From assembly GCF_020075705.1 (NCBI RefSeq), contig NZ_JAIQUM010000004.1, positions 62,001 through 126,000 of the forward strand: a DNA stretch of 64,000 nucleotides, written 5' to 3'. The position numbers and the translations under genes are program-made. Each line of letters opens with the position of its first letter. Within the stretch, counting starts at the first letter, position 1. This DNA comes from Metabacillus rhizolycopersici. Its GTDB lineage: Bacteria > Bacillota > Bacilli > Bacillales > Bacillaceae. The notes below the pieces were generated by a model, which searched no databases, was not told the origin of the DNA, and saw only the letters and a list, made by a program, of their open reading frames with translations. Below, piece after piece: positions 27,320 to 36,022 of the stretch.

Positions 27320-29491
27320 GTGGGATCTTACAAAAAATCACAATTACGACAACAGATACTAACAACATTAAGCAAATCTAATCCCTATAGTATGAAAGAA
27401 AATGCTGCTGTTAGTAAATCAGATAAAAAACAAACACAAGTAAAAAATCAAGACGCTGCATTTATTCCAGCGACAGTGCAGAAGCACGCTCAAGAACGGG
27501 TAATTGAACTAATAGAAAAAGTCGTTAAAGAACCTATTGATGTTTCAGTTCCAGTACATTTACAAGAAGATATTCAAACATTAGTACTAGAACTATTAGA
27601 ATTAATCGTTCCGGGTTCAGCACAAGAACAAAATGATTCAGAAAAAACACAATCAAAGAGTAGCAATTCGACGAAATCGAAAAAAAATAAAAATTATACA
27701 AATAGCTTTTCTACCTCAAATCAGGTCAAGGAAAAGCAAACTGAAAATCTACATTTTCAACCAAAATCAACTCCTAGCAAAGCTACTTCATCACAAAATG
27801 GAGCTTTAAGAGATGCAATTAAACTTCACGAAGAAGGCATAAAAGGGAACAAACAATCAGTAAAAAATGCAATATCCGCATTTAAAGACCTTGCAAAACA
27901 GCAAAAAAACAATTTGGAAATTAAAGCTTATTTAGGAAGTGCTACCACTTTACTAGGCAGGGATGCAAGTAGCGTTACAGATAAGATGAAATACGCATTA
28001 GAAGGATTGAAGATTTTAGACGGGGTTGTTCAGGAAGCTCCTAATTTAGTCATCGCTAGAGTGTTAAGAGGGAATGTTTCTTATCGACTTCCTGAAATGT
28101 ACTTTCAAAGAACGAGCACTGCGATAGAAGACTTTTCTTTCCTTGTTTCTGCATATGAAAAGGACTCATCTATTTTAAATGAAGATGAATATGTAGACAT
28201 ATTAAAAAATGTTATTGATGCTTGCAAGCGAACAAATCAATCAGAAAAAGCATCTATGTTTCAATCAAAATTAAAGAATATCAATAATGTCGGAAGCAAT
28301 GTCCCGGTTAACGCAAATAACAGTAACGAAGCTTCAAGCAAAACGTCAAAAACAGAAGGAAAAGCTAATGGACTAACAGATGAGGCAATTCTTATGCATC
28401 AAAAAGCACTAAATGGCGGTCCTACAGAAGTACAAAGAGCAATTGACTTCTTTGAAAGCTTTGTCTTAACGAATACAGCACCTGAAGTAGAAATGGCTTA
28501 TTTGGATGTCCAATCAATGTTAGGAAGAGACTCAAATAGCACATTTGAAATGTTTGGCTCAGCAATTAAATCGATGAAAGCAATGGATCGTCTAATAAAT
28601 GAAAATCCAGCAAATCCTCAACTTCGACTAGTCAGAGCAAAACACAGTTTACGTTTACCAGAAAATTTTTTTAGACGCTCTGCGATAGCAGTAAGTGATA
28701 TTGAATTTCTGTTAACAGAATATGACAAGGAACCAGATTCATTAAATGAAGAAACGTATCAACAGCTATTATTTGATTTAGGATGTGCCTATGAAAAGCT
28801 TGAGATGATAGAGGAAGCAAAAGAAGCATGGAATAAACTATCGCAAACTAGCCCTAGTAATGGGATTCAGCAATTAGTGAACGAGAAACAAGAGCAATAT
28901 AGTTATAAACAGAAGAAACTGCGCGTACTTTCACAAGCAACGAAAGATAAATTTTATGCGGAGGCTAAAGAATTGCATGCTTTAGGTGCAAAAGGAAATA
29001 AACTGGCTGCTAAACAAAGTTTAGAGGCTTGGGGAAAAGCACAGCAAGCGTACCCTGATTGTGAAGTTGCGAACACATATTTTGCGGCATCAATAGCACT
29101 GGTAGGTAAGTATGCAAGTGATCCACAGGAAATGTTTGGCGAAACAATGAAAGCATTAAAGTTGTTAAAAACATCCATTAAGACCGATAATCCAGAATTG
29201 AAATTTTTACGAGGGTCTATATACAGTGTTTTACCAGAAGGTTTCTTCCATTCTAGTAATCTTGCAATTAGAGACTTTTCTGGTGTTAGAACAGCCTTTG
29301 AACGACATCATGAAAATCCTCCGATCTCAAAAGACCAATATGTCAAATTATTGTTTGATTTAGGTCATTTATATAAACGAACCCATCTCTTGGATAAAGC
29401 TGAGAAAACATTTAAAAAGCTAGTAAAAGTTGCACCTAGCTCCAAATATGCTCAACTCATCGAAAGACAGGAGGGAAACCCAGAAACATGA
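27320..29491 (+). CDS. Three-unit helical repeat protein, partner of the preceding gene
   Basis: 723 aa, GTG after ACTGGAGGTGAG, two bases from the previous stop. A short helical segment (about 48-100) and a Ser/Lys/Asn-rich linker (101-160) precede three copies of a ~170-residue unit at about 162-322, 352-523 and 542-716. Each unit has an opening LH..G.KGN.., a mid signature resembling LRGNVSYRLPEMYFQR followed by AIEDF, and a TPR-like closing helix pair (for example EEAKEAWNKLSQTSPSNG). No catalytic motif, signal peptide or membrane segment. Likely a scaffold or adaptor in the cytosol. The family is not known to me. Confidence 0.85.
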   Translation: MGSYKKSQLRQQILTTLSKSNPYSMKENAAVSKSDKKQTQVKNQDAAFIPATVQKHAQERVIELIEKVVKEPIDVSVPVHLQEDIQTLVLELLELIVPGSAQEQNDSEKTQSKSSNSTKSKKNKNYTNSFSTSNQVKEKQTENLHFQPKSTPSKATSSQNGALRDAIKLHEEGIKGNKQSVKNAISAFKDLAKQQKNNLEIKAYLGSATTLLGRDASSVTDKMKYALEGLKILDGVVQEAPNLVIARVLRGNVSYRLPEMYFQRTSTAIEDFSFLVSAYEKDSSILNEDEYVDILKNVIDACKRTNQSEKASMFQSKLKNINNVGSNVPVNANNSNEASSKTSKTEGKANGLTDEAILMHQKALNGGPTEVQRAIDFFESFVLTNTAPEVEMAYLDVQSMLGRDSNSTFEMFGSAIKSMKAMDRLINENPANPQLRLVRAKHSLRLPENFFRRSAIAVSDIEFLLTEYDKEPDSLNEETYQQLLFDLGCAYEKLEMIEEAKEAWNKLSQTSPSNGIQQLVNEKQEQYSYKQKKLRVLSQATKDKFYAEAKELHALGAKGNKLAAKQSLEAWGKAQQAYPDCEVANTYFAASIALVGKYASDPQEMFGETMKALKLLKTSIKTDNPELKFLRGSIYSVLPEGFFHSSNLAIRDFSGVRTAFERHHENPPISKDQYVKLLFDLGHLYKRTHLLDKAEKTFKKLVKVAPSSKYAQLIERQEGNPET

Positions 29492-30822
29492 GCTCGTTAT
29501 TTGAAGACAAACTGAAAAAAGTAAATTTGCCTGCTACCATTGACCGTTTTTTAAACGGGAACCCACATCCAGATAAGATGTCAGAGCAACAAATTAATGA
29601 ATATCATCTTGCATCTTTACAAGAAATTGTAAATAAGGCATATGAAAAAAATGAATTTTACCGTCAAAAGCTCGATGAAGTAAATATGAAACCGAACGAT
29701 ATCATGCAATTAAGTGACTTAAGTAAATTACCATTTTTGACAAAGGATGAGCTAAGAGGAAACCCATATATCCTCTTAACATGTGATAAAAAAGAAATTG
29801 CACTTGTTCAAGTATCAACTGGTACGACAGGTGGAGAAGAGATTTATATGATGTATACATGGAATGATTACTACTTGCACGATTTAGCACCGAGGTATCC
29901 AGATTTATTTTCAGTAGATCCTGGTGATGTTTGTTTAAATGCTCTTCCATATGAAATGAGTGCTGCTGGTTTGGCTTTTCATAAAACGTTTATGGAAGGT
30001 TGTGAAGCAACAGTCATTCCGGCTGGGAAGGGTGGAGCATATTCAACTCCTAAGAAAACATTAAAATTGATAAGAGATCTCTTACCAAATGTTGTGATAA
30101 CAACACCTTCATGGGCGATGTTATTAGCTGAAGAGGCTAATGAGCAAGAGTTTGATTTAACATCGTTACAGTTAAAAAAGTTATGGATTACTGGAGAGGG
30201 TTGTTCTCCGGCATTTCGCAGCCGCCTAGAAAAACTATGGGGTGCGACTGCTAACTTCTTTTACGGAAGTCTTGAATGTGGAGTTTTAGGAATTGAATGT
30301 GATGATCACGATGGGTATCATGTCACTCAAGGGCACGCCATTCTTGAAATTGTTGATCATAAAACAGGAGAGCCACTTGATGAAGGGGAAATTGGTGAAA
30401 TCGTTGTAACAAGTGCACTTCGCTACGACACACCAATTTTACGTTTTCAAACAGGTGACTTAGGCTATATAGAATCAGAAACATGTTCGTGTGGGGTAAC
30501 AATGCCGAAATTTTATCTTCGAGGCAGAGTAGTGGATCAAATTCTCTACAACGGCACAACACTATCTCCATTTTACCTTGAGGAATTTTTAATGCGTGAG
30601 CCTGAAATAGGTAACTGGTTTGAATTTGTTTTAAATAAAGAAGGCGACAATGAAGTTATAAACGTTCGATGTGAGCTTGCAGCTGACATTGAGCCTTCAG
30701 AGCATCTGGCAGATTCATTAGCAAGTAAGCTTGAATTTGCTTCTGGAATCCCATTTTCATTTGAATTTGTTGAAAAACTACCACGTCCAACAGGAAAAAC
30801 AATTCGTGTTGTTTACAAATAG
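29488..30822 (+). CDS. PaaK-like adenylate-forming ligase, first of two
   Basis: 444 aa. Family of phenylacetate-CoA ligases and coenzyme F390 synthetases, which activate aryl or alkyl carboxylates with ATP. Seen: the phosphate-binding loop VSTGTTGGEE (about residue 111), FYGSLECGVLG, LRFQTGDLGY, a Cys motif CSCGVT before FYLRGRVVDQ, and a C-terminal LPRPTGKTIRV ending. It overlaps the previous gene by 4 bases (ATGA), so it is translationally coupled. It probably activates 3-amino-4-hydroxybenzoate or its acyl partner; which one is not determinable here. Confidence 0.88.
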   Translation: MSSLFEDKLKKVNLPATIDRFLNGNPHPDKMSEQQINEYHLASLQEIVNKAYEKNEFYRQKLDEVNMKPNDIMQLSDLSKLPFLTKDELRGNPYILLTCDKKEIALVQVSTGTTGGEEIYMMYTWNDYYLHDLAPRYPDLFSVDPGDVCLNALPYEMSAAGLAFHKTFMEGCEATVIPAGKGGAYSTPKKTLKLIRDLLPNVVITTPSWAMLLAEEANEQEFDLTSLQLKKLWITGEGCSPAFRSRLEKLWGATANFFYGSLECGVLGIECDDHDGYHVTQGHAILEIVDHKTGEPLDEGEIGEIVVTSALRYDTPILRFQTGDLGYIESETCSCGVTMPKFYLRGRVVDQILYNGTTLSPFYLEEFLMREPEIGNWFEFVLNKEGDNEVINVRCELAADIEPSEHLADSLASKLEFASGIPFSFEFVEKLPRPTGKTIRVVYK

Positions 30823-30833
30823 AGGTGAAAAAA

Positions 30834-31589
30834 TTGATCATTGATGCACATGCGCATTTATCAAATACAGATTACGGAAATACAGAATCATATATAAAGA
30901 TGATGAAAGATGCAGGTATTGATCAAGGGGTTGCGGTTCCTGGAGCAATGTTGGATGTTCGAAAAATGACAGATTATATTACTGGTAAAGCAAAACCAGA
31001 CAATCCTATCCCGGATAATCAATACGTTGAAAAAGCAATCAAGGGTAATAAAAATATAAAGGGATTTATCTGTATAAACCCTCATGACCAAGATGTAGAT
31101 CAACAACTTGAAAAAGGTCGAGAGCTTGGCTTTTTAGGCTTAAAACTATCTCCTTTATCACATCAGTTTTCATTTGCATCGAAAGGAATTCAAAGCTTAG
31201 CGTCTCTCTGTGGGGATTATGGTTTTCCAGTATATTCGCATGTTGTCTACAGTCCTGGTGCATCAACTACTAAGTTCATACAATTAGCTAAGCGATTTCC
31301 TCAGACAAATTTTATAGTTGGTCATATGGGATTTGGTCCGGCTGACCAAGAAGCTGTTGAGGCGGTAAAAACCCTTCCTAATTTTTATTTAGAAACATCA
31401 ACAGGTAATTATCTTCACATTCAAGAAACGATTAAGAAAATTGGCGCGTCAAAAGTGATTTTCGGTTCAGAATATCCATTATCACATCCAGCGATTGAAT
31501 TGGAAAAAATTTTAAAACTTCCGTTAACAGATCGTGAACGTGAGCAAGTATTAAGTGAAAATATTAAACATCTTCTACAGATGACATAA
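30834..31589 (+). CDS. Amidohydrolase-2-type TIM-barrel protein
   Basis: 251 aa from a TTG 6 bases after GAGGTG; a GTG at 30825 in the same frame lies inside that ribosome binding site. Amidohydrolase superfamily: N-terminal DAHAH metal motif, GLKLSP strand, His in YSHVVYS, His in VGHMGFG. The last conserved position, usually FGSD-Y/W-P, reads FGSEYP: Glu replaces the usual Asp. Such enzymes hydrolyse C-N bonds, but in nataxazole/caboxamycin-type pathways an amidohydrolase-like protein closes the benzoxazole ring. Its position between two acyl ligases makes that role plausible. Confidence 0.82.
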   Translation: MIIDAHAHLSNTDYGNTESYIKMMKDAGIDQGVAVPGAMLDVRKMTDYITGKAKPDNPIPDNQYVEKAIKGNKNIKGFICINPHDQDVDQQLEKGRELGFLGLKLSPLSHQFSFASKGIQSLASLCGDYGFPVYSHVVYSPGASTTKFIQLAKRFPQTNFIVGHMGFGPADQEAVEAVKTLPNFYLETSTGNYLHIQETIKKIGASKVIFGSEYPLSHPAIELEKILKLPLTDREREQVLSENIKHLLQMT

Positions 31590-31602
31590 AGGGTGTGTTT
31601 AG

Positions 31603-32856
31603 TTGGACGCACAAGAGAAGTTATCCTCGTTAAATGATGTGCTTAAATATGCAAAAACCTCAACCTTTTATGCTAAACGTTTACCACATCTCCCATTACG
31701 CACACTAGCGGATATTAAGCAGATTCCGATCACAACTAAAAATGATTTAAGACAGCATTCACCTTTTGGGCTATTGCCAAACGCTGCAGAGTCATTGGCG
31801 CAGTATCATGAATCATCGGGTACGACAGGTCGACCCGTAGCAATCTGGTATAGCGAAACAGACCTTGATGAAATATCGAATCAAATTGCAACAAATGGAT
31901 TTAAATTCAAGGAAAAAGATATTGTTCTCATCCGCTTTCCGTATGCACTATCAACGATTTCCCATTTCATTCATCAAACGGTACAAAAACAAAATGGTTG
32001 CGTCGTACCAGCTGATAGTCGCACAACGGTTACACCAATGCCAAAGGTGATCGATTTATTACAAACGTTACATGTAACCGTGCTTGCATGTAATTCACTT
32101 CAATCAATCATGCTCGCTGAGGTAGCGGAAATGAATAACTTGAATCCTAAAACTGATTTTCCAGCATTAAGAGCGATATATACAGCGGGTGAGCCATTAA
32201 CACCATTTCGTCGAGCATTAATCGAAGATATTTGGGGCGTCCCTGTATTTGATAACTATGGAATGACAGAAGCTGGGACGATCATGGTAGATTGCTCGTT
32301 TCAGCAATTGCATTTGTTTGAGGAGTGTTTTCATGTAGAAGTTTTAGAGGATGATTTACAAACAGCGGTAAAGGATGGAGATTGCGGCAATTTAGTGGTG
32401 ACCACGTTACGAAAACGAGCAACGCCTATGATTCGTTATTTAACTGGTGATATTGTGCAAGTAAATCATCATCCTTGTAGTTGTGGTTCTGGCTGTTCAT
32501 ACCAAATTAGGGGAAGAAAAGATGAAATGTTAACAATCAATACTGTTAGATTTGATTTATATGCAATTGAGAAAATGATATCTCGATTACCTGCAAGACG
32601 ATTTTGGACAGTTGGTAAATGGAACAATCACCTCTATCTATTTATCGAAAAAGAATCTGATCATGATATGGTGTCAAACGAGTATGTTGAAACTCTTAAA
32701 GCAACATTTGAAATTGGCCTCTCAATCCTCTTGTTAGAAAAAGGAACATTGTATGATCGACATGAATCTTTATCATTCGGAATGAAAGCGAAGCCTCGTT
32801 ATTATTTAACAGATCAAGAGACAGAAAGCTTATTAAAACAAATTATAAACCCCTAG
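31603..32856 (+). CDS. PaaK-like adenylate-forming ligase, second of two
   Basis: 417 aa, TTG start with a modest ribosome binding site (AAAGGGTGTG) 13 bases after the amidohydrolase stop. Motifs: SSGTTGRPVAIW phosphate loop, FDNYGMTEAGTIMVDC, IRYLTGDIV, Cys-rich HPCSCGSGCSYQIRGRKDE. Clearly diverged from the first ligase of this operon, so the two should have different substrates or steps, for instance one activating the amine-bearing hydroxybenzoate and one the second acid. A CoA ligase or a direct amide/ester-forming synthetase are both possible. Confidence 0.88.
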   Translation: MDAQEKLSSLNDVLKYAKTSTFYAKRLPHLPLRTLADIKQIPITTKNDLRQHSPFGLLPNAAESLAQYHESSGTTGRPVAIWYSETDLDEISNQIATNGFKFKEKDIVLIRFPYALSTISHFIHQTVQKQNGCVVPADSRTTVTPMPKVIDLLQTLHVTVLACNSLQSIMLAEVAEMNNLNPKTDFPALRAIYTAGEPLTPFRRALIEDIWGVPVFDNYGMTEAGTIMVDCSFQQLHLFEECFHVEVLEDDLQTAVKDGDCGNLVVTTLRKRATPMIRYLTGDIVQVNHHPCSCGSGCSYQIRGRKDEMLTINTVRFDLYAIEKMISRLPARRFWTVGKWNNHLYLFIEKESDHDMVSNEYVETLKATFEIGLSILLLEKGTLYDRHESLSFGMKAKPRYYLTDQETESLLKQIINP

Positions 32857-32876
32857 TTGGAAGGAGCAAGTAAAAA

Positions 32877-33983
32877 ATGCAACAAAAAGAAAGGCAAGTA
32901 TGGTATGACGGTAGAGAAGTTTCAGTTGAAAATATGGATATTTGGGAGTTAATTAACCATTCACCAATTGACAAGGTTGTTGTTTCCCTGCAACAGCGAC
33001 AAGGTGGATATTTTCCGCAAAAAATGTCATTTATTACAGAAGTAGCGAACACGGATGAGCTTGAACAAGTACCTTTAGGAGACGTCGTATTTTCTAACAA
33101 TCAAGAAATTTTAGCAAATGCGAAAAAACTAGGCTACCAAACGTGTATTTTTTATTCAGTAGATGATCGAGTCATGTTAGAACGTGTTTCAAGAGAAGCA
33201 AGTGAGTATGATTTCGCTGCCGTAGATTTTGACTTACCAACAAACATTCCACTTGAATTAATTATTGCTAGATTAGAAGAAAGCAACACAGTATTACTAC
33301 GAGCTGTAAATACAGCTATTGATACAGAAATTGCGTATGGAACCCTTGAGAAAGGTAGTGACGGTGTTCTATTTGCTACAACAGATGTTGATGAGGTGAA
33401 GCGACTAACTGCCTATATGTCGAAGCTTTCCTCAGAAAATTTGAAGCTACATCCGATGGTTGTGACTGAAGTTAAGCATGCTGGAATGGGTGTACGTGCA
33501 TGTATTGATACGACAGGGATTATGACGCAAGATGAAGGGATGATAATTGGCTCGACATCTGGTGGCGGTCTATTTGTCTGCTCTGAAACACATTATCTTC
33601 CATATATGAATTTAAGACCTTTCCGTGTAAATGCTGGTGCAATTCACTCCTATGTATGGCAGCCAGACGATGCAGCTGAATATTTAAGCGATTTAAAGGT
33701 TGGCGATAAAGTACTATGTGTGAATACGAAGGGTGAAACGCGTATTCTTACTGTTGGTCGAATGAAAACAGAAGTACGTCCAATGTTATTAATAAAAGGA
33801 ACGGTTGGAAATCGAGAGCTGAATGTCATTGTTCAAGATGATTGGCATATTCGAATTATGAGTGCAGATGGAAAGCCTCGCAATGCTTCAACAATTAAAC
33901 CTGGTGATGAATTACTTTCCTATGTATGTGAACCAGGTAGACATGTTGGGGTTAAAGTAAACGAAACGATCATTGAAAAATAA
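32877..33983 (+). CDS. 3-dehydroquinate synthase II family protein, GriH-like
   Basis: 368 aa, ATG after GGAAGGAGC. Recognised by VRACIDTTGIMTQDEGMIIG, STSGGGLFVCSETHYLPYMN and RPFRVNAGAIHSYVWQPDD, the core of the archaeal-type DHQ synthase II family. In archaea this makes 3-dehydroquinate from the product of ADH synthase. In Streptomyces GriH, a metal-dependent relative, converts the GriI product to 3-amino-4-hydroxybenzoate. Clustering with acyl ligases and an amidohydrolase favours the GriH role. Bacillus normally makes dehydroquinate with unrelated AroB. Confidence 0.9.
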   Translation: MQQKERQVWYDGREVSVENMDIWELINHSPIDKVVVSLQQRQGGYFPQKMSFITEVANTDELEQVPLGDVVFSNNQEILANAKKLGYQTCIFYSVDDRVMLERVSREASEYDFAAVDFDLPTNIPLELIIARLEESNTVLLRAVNTAIDTEIAYGTLEKGSDGVLFATTDVDEVKRLTAYMSKLSSENLKLHPMVVTEVKHAGMGVRACIDTTGIMTQDEGMIIGSTSGGGLFVCSETHYLPYMNLRPFRVNAGAIHSYVWQPDDAAEYLSDLKVGDKVLCVNTKGETRILTVGRMKTEVRPMLLIKGTVGNRELNVIVQDDWHIRIMSADGKPRNASTIKPGDELLSYVCEPGRHVGVKVNETIIEK

Positions 33984-34001
33984 AATGGGAGGCAAAAATT
34001 T

Positions 34002-34763
34002 ATGTCGGGGAAAGAAATACGATTTAAAAAACTATATCATCATTCTGATAAATTATTAATTGTCCCGATGGATCATGGAATTACGATTGGTCCTGTAGTG
34101 GGTTTAACTGAGATTAATGAAACAGTAAAGGCAGTGTTTGAGGGCGGAGCAGATGCGGTCGTTGTTCATAAAGGACTTGTCCGTTATTTAAAAGATACAC
34201 TCGGATCCAATAAAGGAGAATTAATTATTCATTTGTCTGCTTCAACTTCGTTAGCACCTGAAGCACAAGCAAACCGGAAAGAAGTTGTTTCATCTGTGGA
34301 GCATTCAATTCGTTTAGGTGCAACAGCTATTTCGACACATGTAAATTTAGGATCACCCTTTGAAGCAGATCAGTTAAGAGATGTTGGAATGATTGCTGAA
34401 GAATGTGATAAATGGGGCTTACCGTTGCTTGCGATGATGTATGTACGTGATGGCTCAAAAGATCATGAATTTGATTCAGTACGAATTCGGCATGCAGCCC
34501 GAGTTGCCGAAGAACTAGGTGCTGATATCGTAAAAGTAAATTACAGTGGATCAGCAGAATCATTTAAAGACGTAATAACTGGTGTGAAAATTCCTGTGTT
34601 AATTGCTGGTGGCGAAAGATTATCATCAAGTGGTGATTTGTTATCGATGGTTGACGATGCAATCAGTGCTGGTGCTAACGGTATCTCGATTGGCAGAAAT
34701 ATTTTTCAAGATGAAAACCCAGCAAAGCTTTGTGCGGGTATTCGTTCTATTCTCGATCAATAA
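34002..34763 (+). CDS. ADH-synthase/class I aldolase family protein, GriI-like
   Basis: 253 aa, ATG after GGGAGGC. Class I (Schiff-base) aldolase of the DeoC/FbaB group. Seen: VPMDHGITIGPVVGL at the N-terminus, the Lys-containing strand ADIVKVNYSG where the Schiff base forms, and a C-terminal phosphate-binding GANGISIGRNIFQ. The archaeal relatives make 2-amino-3,7-dideoxyheptulosonate; GriI condenses aspartate semialdehyde with dihydroxyacetone phosphate for 3-amino-4-hydroxybenzoate. The tandem with the GriH-like gene (18 bases apart) supports the second role. Last gene before the operon terminator. Confidence 0.9.
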   Translation: MSGKEIRFKKLYHHSDKLLIVPMDHGITIGPVVGLTEINETVKAVFEGGADAVVVHKGLVRYLKDTLGSNKGELIIHLSASTSLAPEAQANRKEVVSSVEHSIRLGATAISTHVNLGSPFEADQLRDVGMIAEECDKWGLPLLAMMYVRDGSKDHEFDSVRIRHAARVAEELGADIVKVNYSGSAESFKDVITGVKIPVLIAGGERLSSSGDLLSMVDDAISAGANGISIGRNIFQDENPAKLCAGIRSILDQ

Positions 34764-34772
34764 TTATCTTGA

Positions 34773-34806
34773 AAGGATGAACAGATTAATGTTCATCCTT
34801 ATTTCT
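34773..34806 (+). terminator. Rho-independent terminator closing the seven-gene cluster
   Basis: AAGGATGAAC / GTTCATCCTT followed by ATTT, 10 bases after the last stop. Confidence 0.8.
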
Positions 34807-34979
34807 GTTTCGAGGGTAAAGTTCAGCTAACACCTAACCATCATTAATGGATGGACGAAACTTCAACTAATAAGAATTTCGAGTAAAAGGAAATAAGTTT
34901 CAATCATGTATTCATTTTGAAGATTAAGCCATACTAGGATGGTGGAAAAAACTACTAGTGAAACTGGAGGGAAAAAACA

Positions 34980-35603
34980 ATGCTAAAAAAAATAGTATTG
35001 GCAACAGCGATTTTTTTATTAGCCATTCCGTCTATATCTTATGGACAAATCAAGACGTTTAAAGAACCACCTTTTGAATTTTATAAAGTTTCAAAAGGGG
35101 ATACTTTTTGGTACATAGCGCAACGATATGGCTTGGATTATAAAAAGCTAATGCAGCTAAACCCTACAATCGAACCGACAAATATGCATGTCGGAGAGGT
35201 TATTCGTTTAAAGGCATCTGCCTCAAGTCCTAGCAGCTTTGAAGAACAGGTTGTCCAGCTAGTCAATCAACAAAGAGCTAAAGCAGGATTAAAATCACTT
35301 ACTCACAGAGCAGATGTGAAAAATGTCGCACAGAAAAAAGCTCAGGACATGATTAATTCTAATTATTTTTCTCACACAAGCCCAAACTATGGTTCGCCAT
35401 TTGATATGTTAAAAACTTTTGGAATTAGCTACTCATATGCAGGAGAAAATATCGCAAAGGGACAAAAAACACCACAAGAGGTAATGAACGCATGGATGAA
35501 CTCTTCTGGCCATCGCGCAAATATTTTAAAACCGGAATTTGATGCAATTGGTGTAGGCTACTATCATGGGGCATGGGTTCAAATGTTTATTAAAGGGAGA
35601 TAG
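34980..35603 (+). CDS. Secreted LysM plus CAP/SCP-domain protein
   Basis: 207 aa, ATG after CTGGAGGGA. Signal peptide (1-22), one LysM peptidoglycan-binding domain (about 36-80, YKVSKGDTFWYIAQRYG) and a CAP domain (about 90-207) with the His/Glu pattern NSNYFSHTSPNYGSPF, AGENIAKG, MNSSGHRANILK. YkwD-type proteins of this build are common in spore formers; their biochemical activity is unsettled. Likely retained on the cell wall or spore surface. A terminator separates it from the cluster upstream, so it is not part of that operon. Confidence 0.88.
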   Translation: MLKKIVLATAIFLLAIPSISYGQIKTFKEPPFEFYKVSKGDTFWYIAQRYGLDYKKLMQLNPTIEPTNMHVGEVIRLKASASSPSSFEEQVVQLVNQQRAKAGLKSLTHRADVKNVAQKKAQDMINSNYFSHTSPNYGSPFDMLKTFGISYSYAGENIAKGQKTPQEVMNAWMNSSGHRANILKPEFDAIGVGYYHGAWVQMFIKGR

Positions 35604-35687
35604 GATAACGATAACCAAATGTGGCTGACACATAGGGTAATTAATTCACTTTTGAGGTACCGGAAAAAACATAAAGAGTAAAGAAGT

Positions 35688-35728
35688 TAAAAGCAGTAGA
35701 TTTCGAATAGAAAATCTTACTGCTTTTA
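35688..35728 (+). terminator. Rho-independent terminator
   Basis: AAAAGCAGTAGATTT / AAATCTTACTGCTTTT with one bulge. The rest of 35729-36022 shows no gene. Confidence 0.7.
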
Positions 35729-36022
35729 GCATGTATTAGTGATGTGAAATTCTTTCAATTATAAAATTAGTATAAAAATAAAAGAGATGAAAATAGTCTC
35801 TCATTTCGCTAGGTCAGTTCACTTCACTTCTTAGCTTTTTATAGTTCAAACAATAAAGTTTTGCTTGTAATTGACTAATGTCTATTTTGTATTTTTTTAG
35901 AAGCTGAAAAAATACGTAACGGTTTCTGTTTGAGTCAATATTAATCTCCTATACAGTATGAGTTTTTAGACTTGTTTTCCAATGGACAAGCATCTTGCTC
36001 CTGCACAAACTTGGCCTTGATA

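Noticed and set aside
32877..34763. The DHQ synthase II and ADH synthase homologues as an alternative shikimate entry route
   Set aside because: Possible in principle, but they are embedded behind acyl ligases and an amidohydrolase, and Bacillus relatives use AroA/AroB-type enzymes. Kept only as the competing hypothesis in the main finding.
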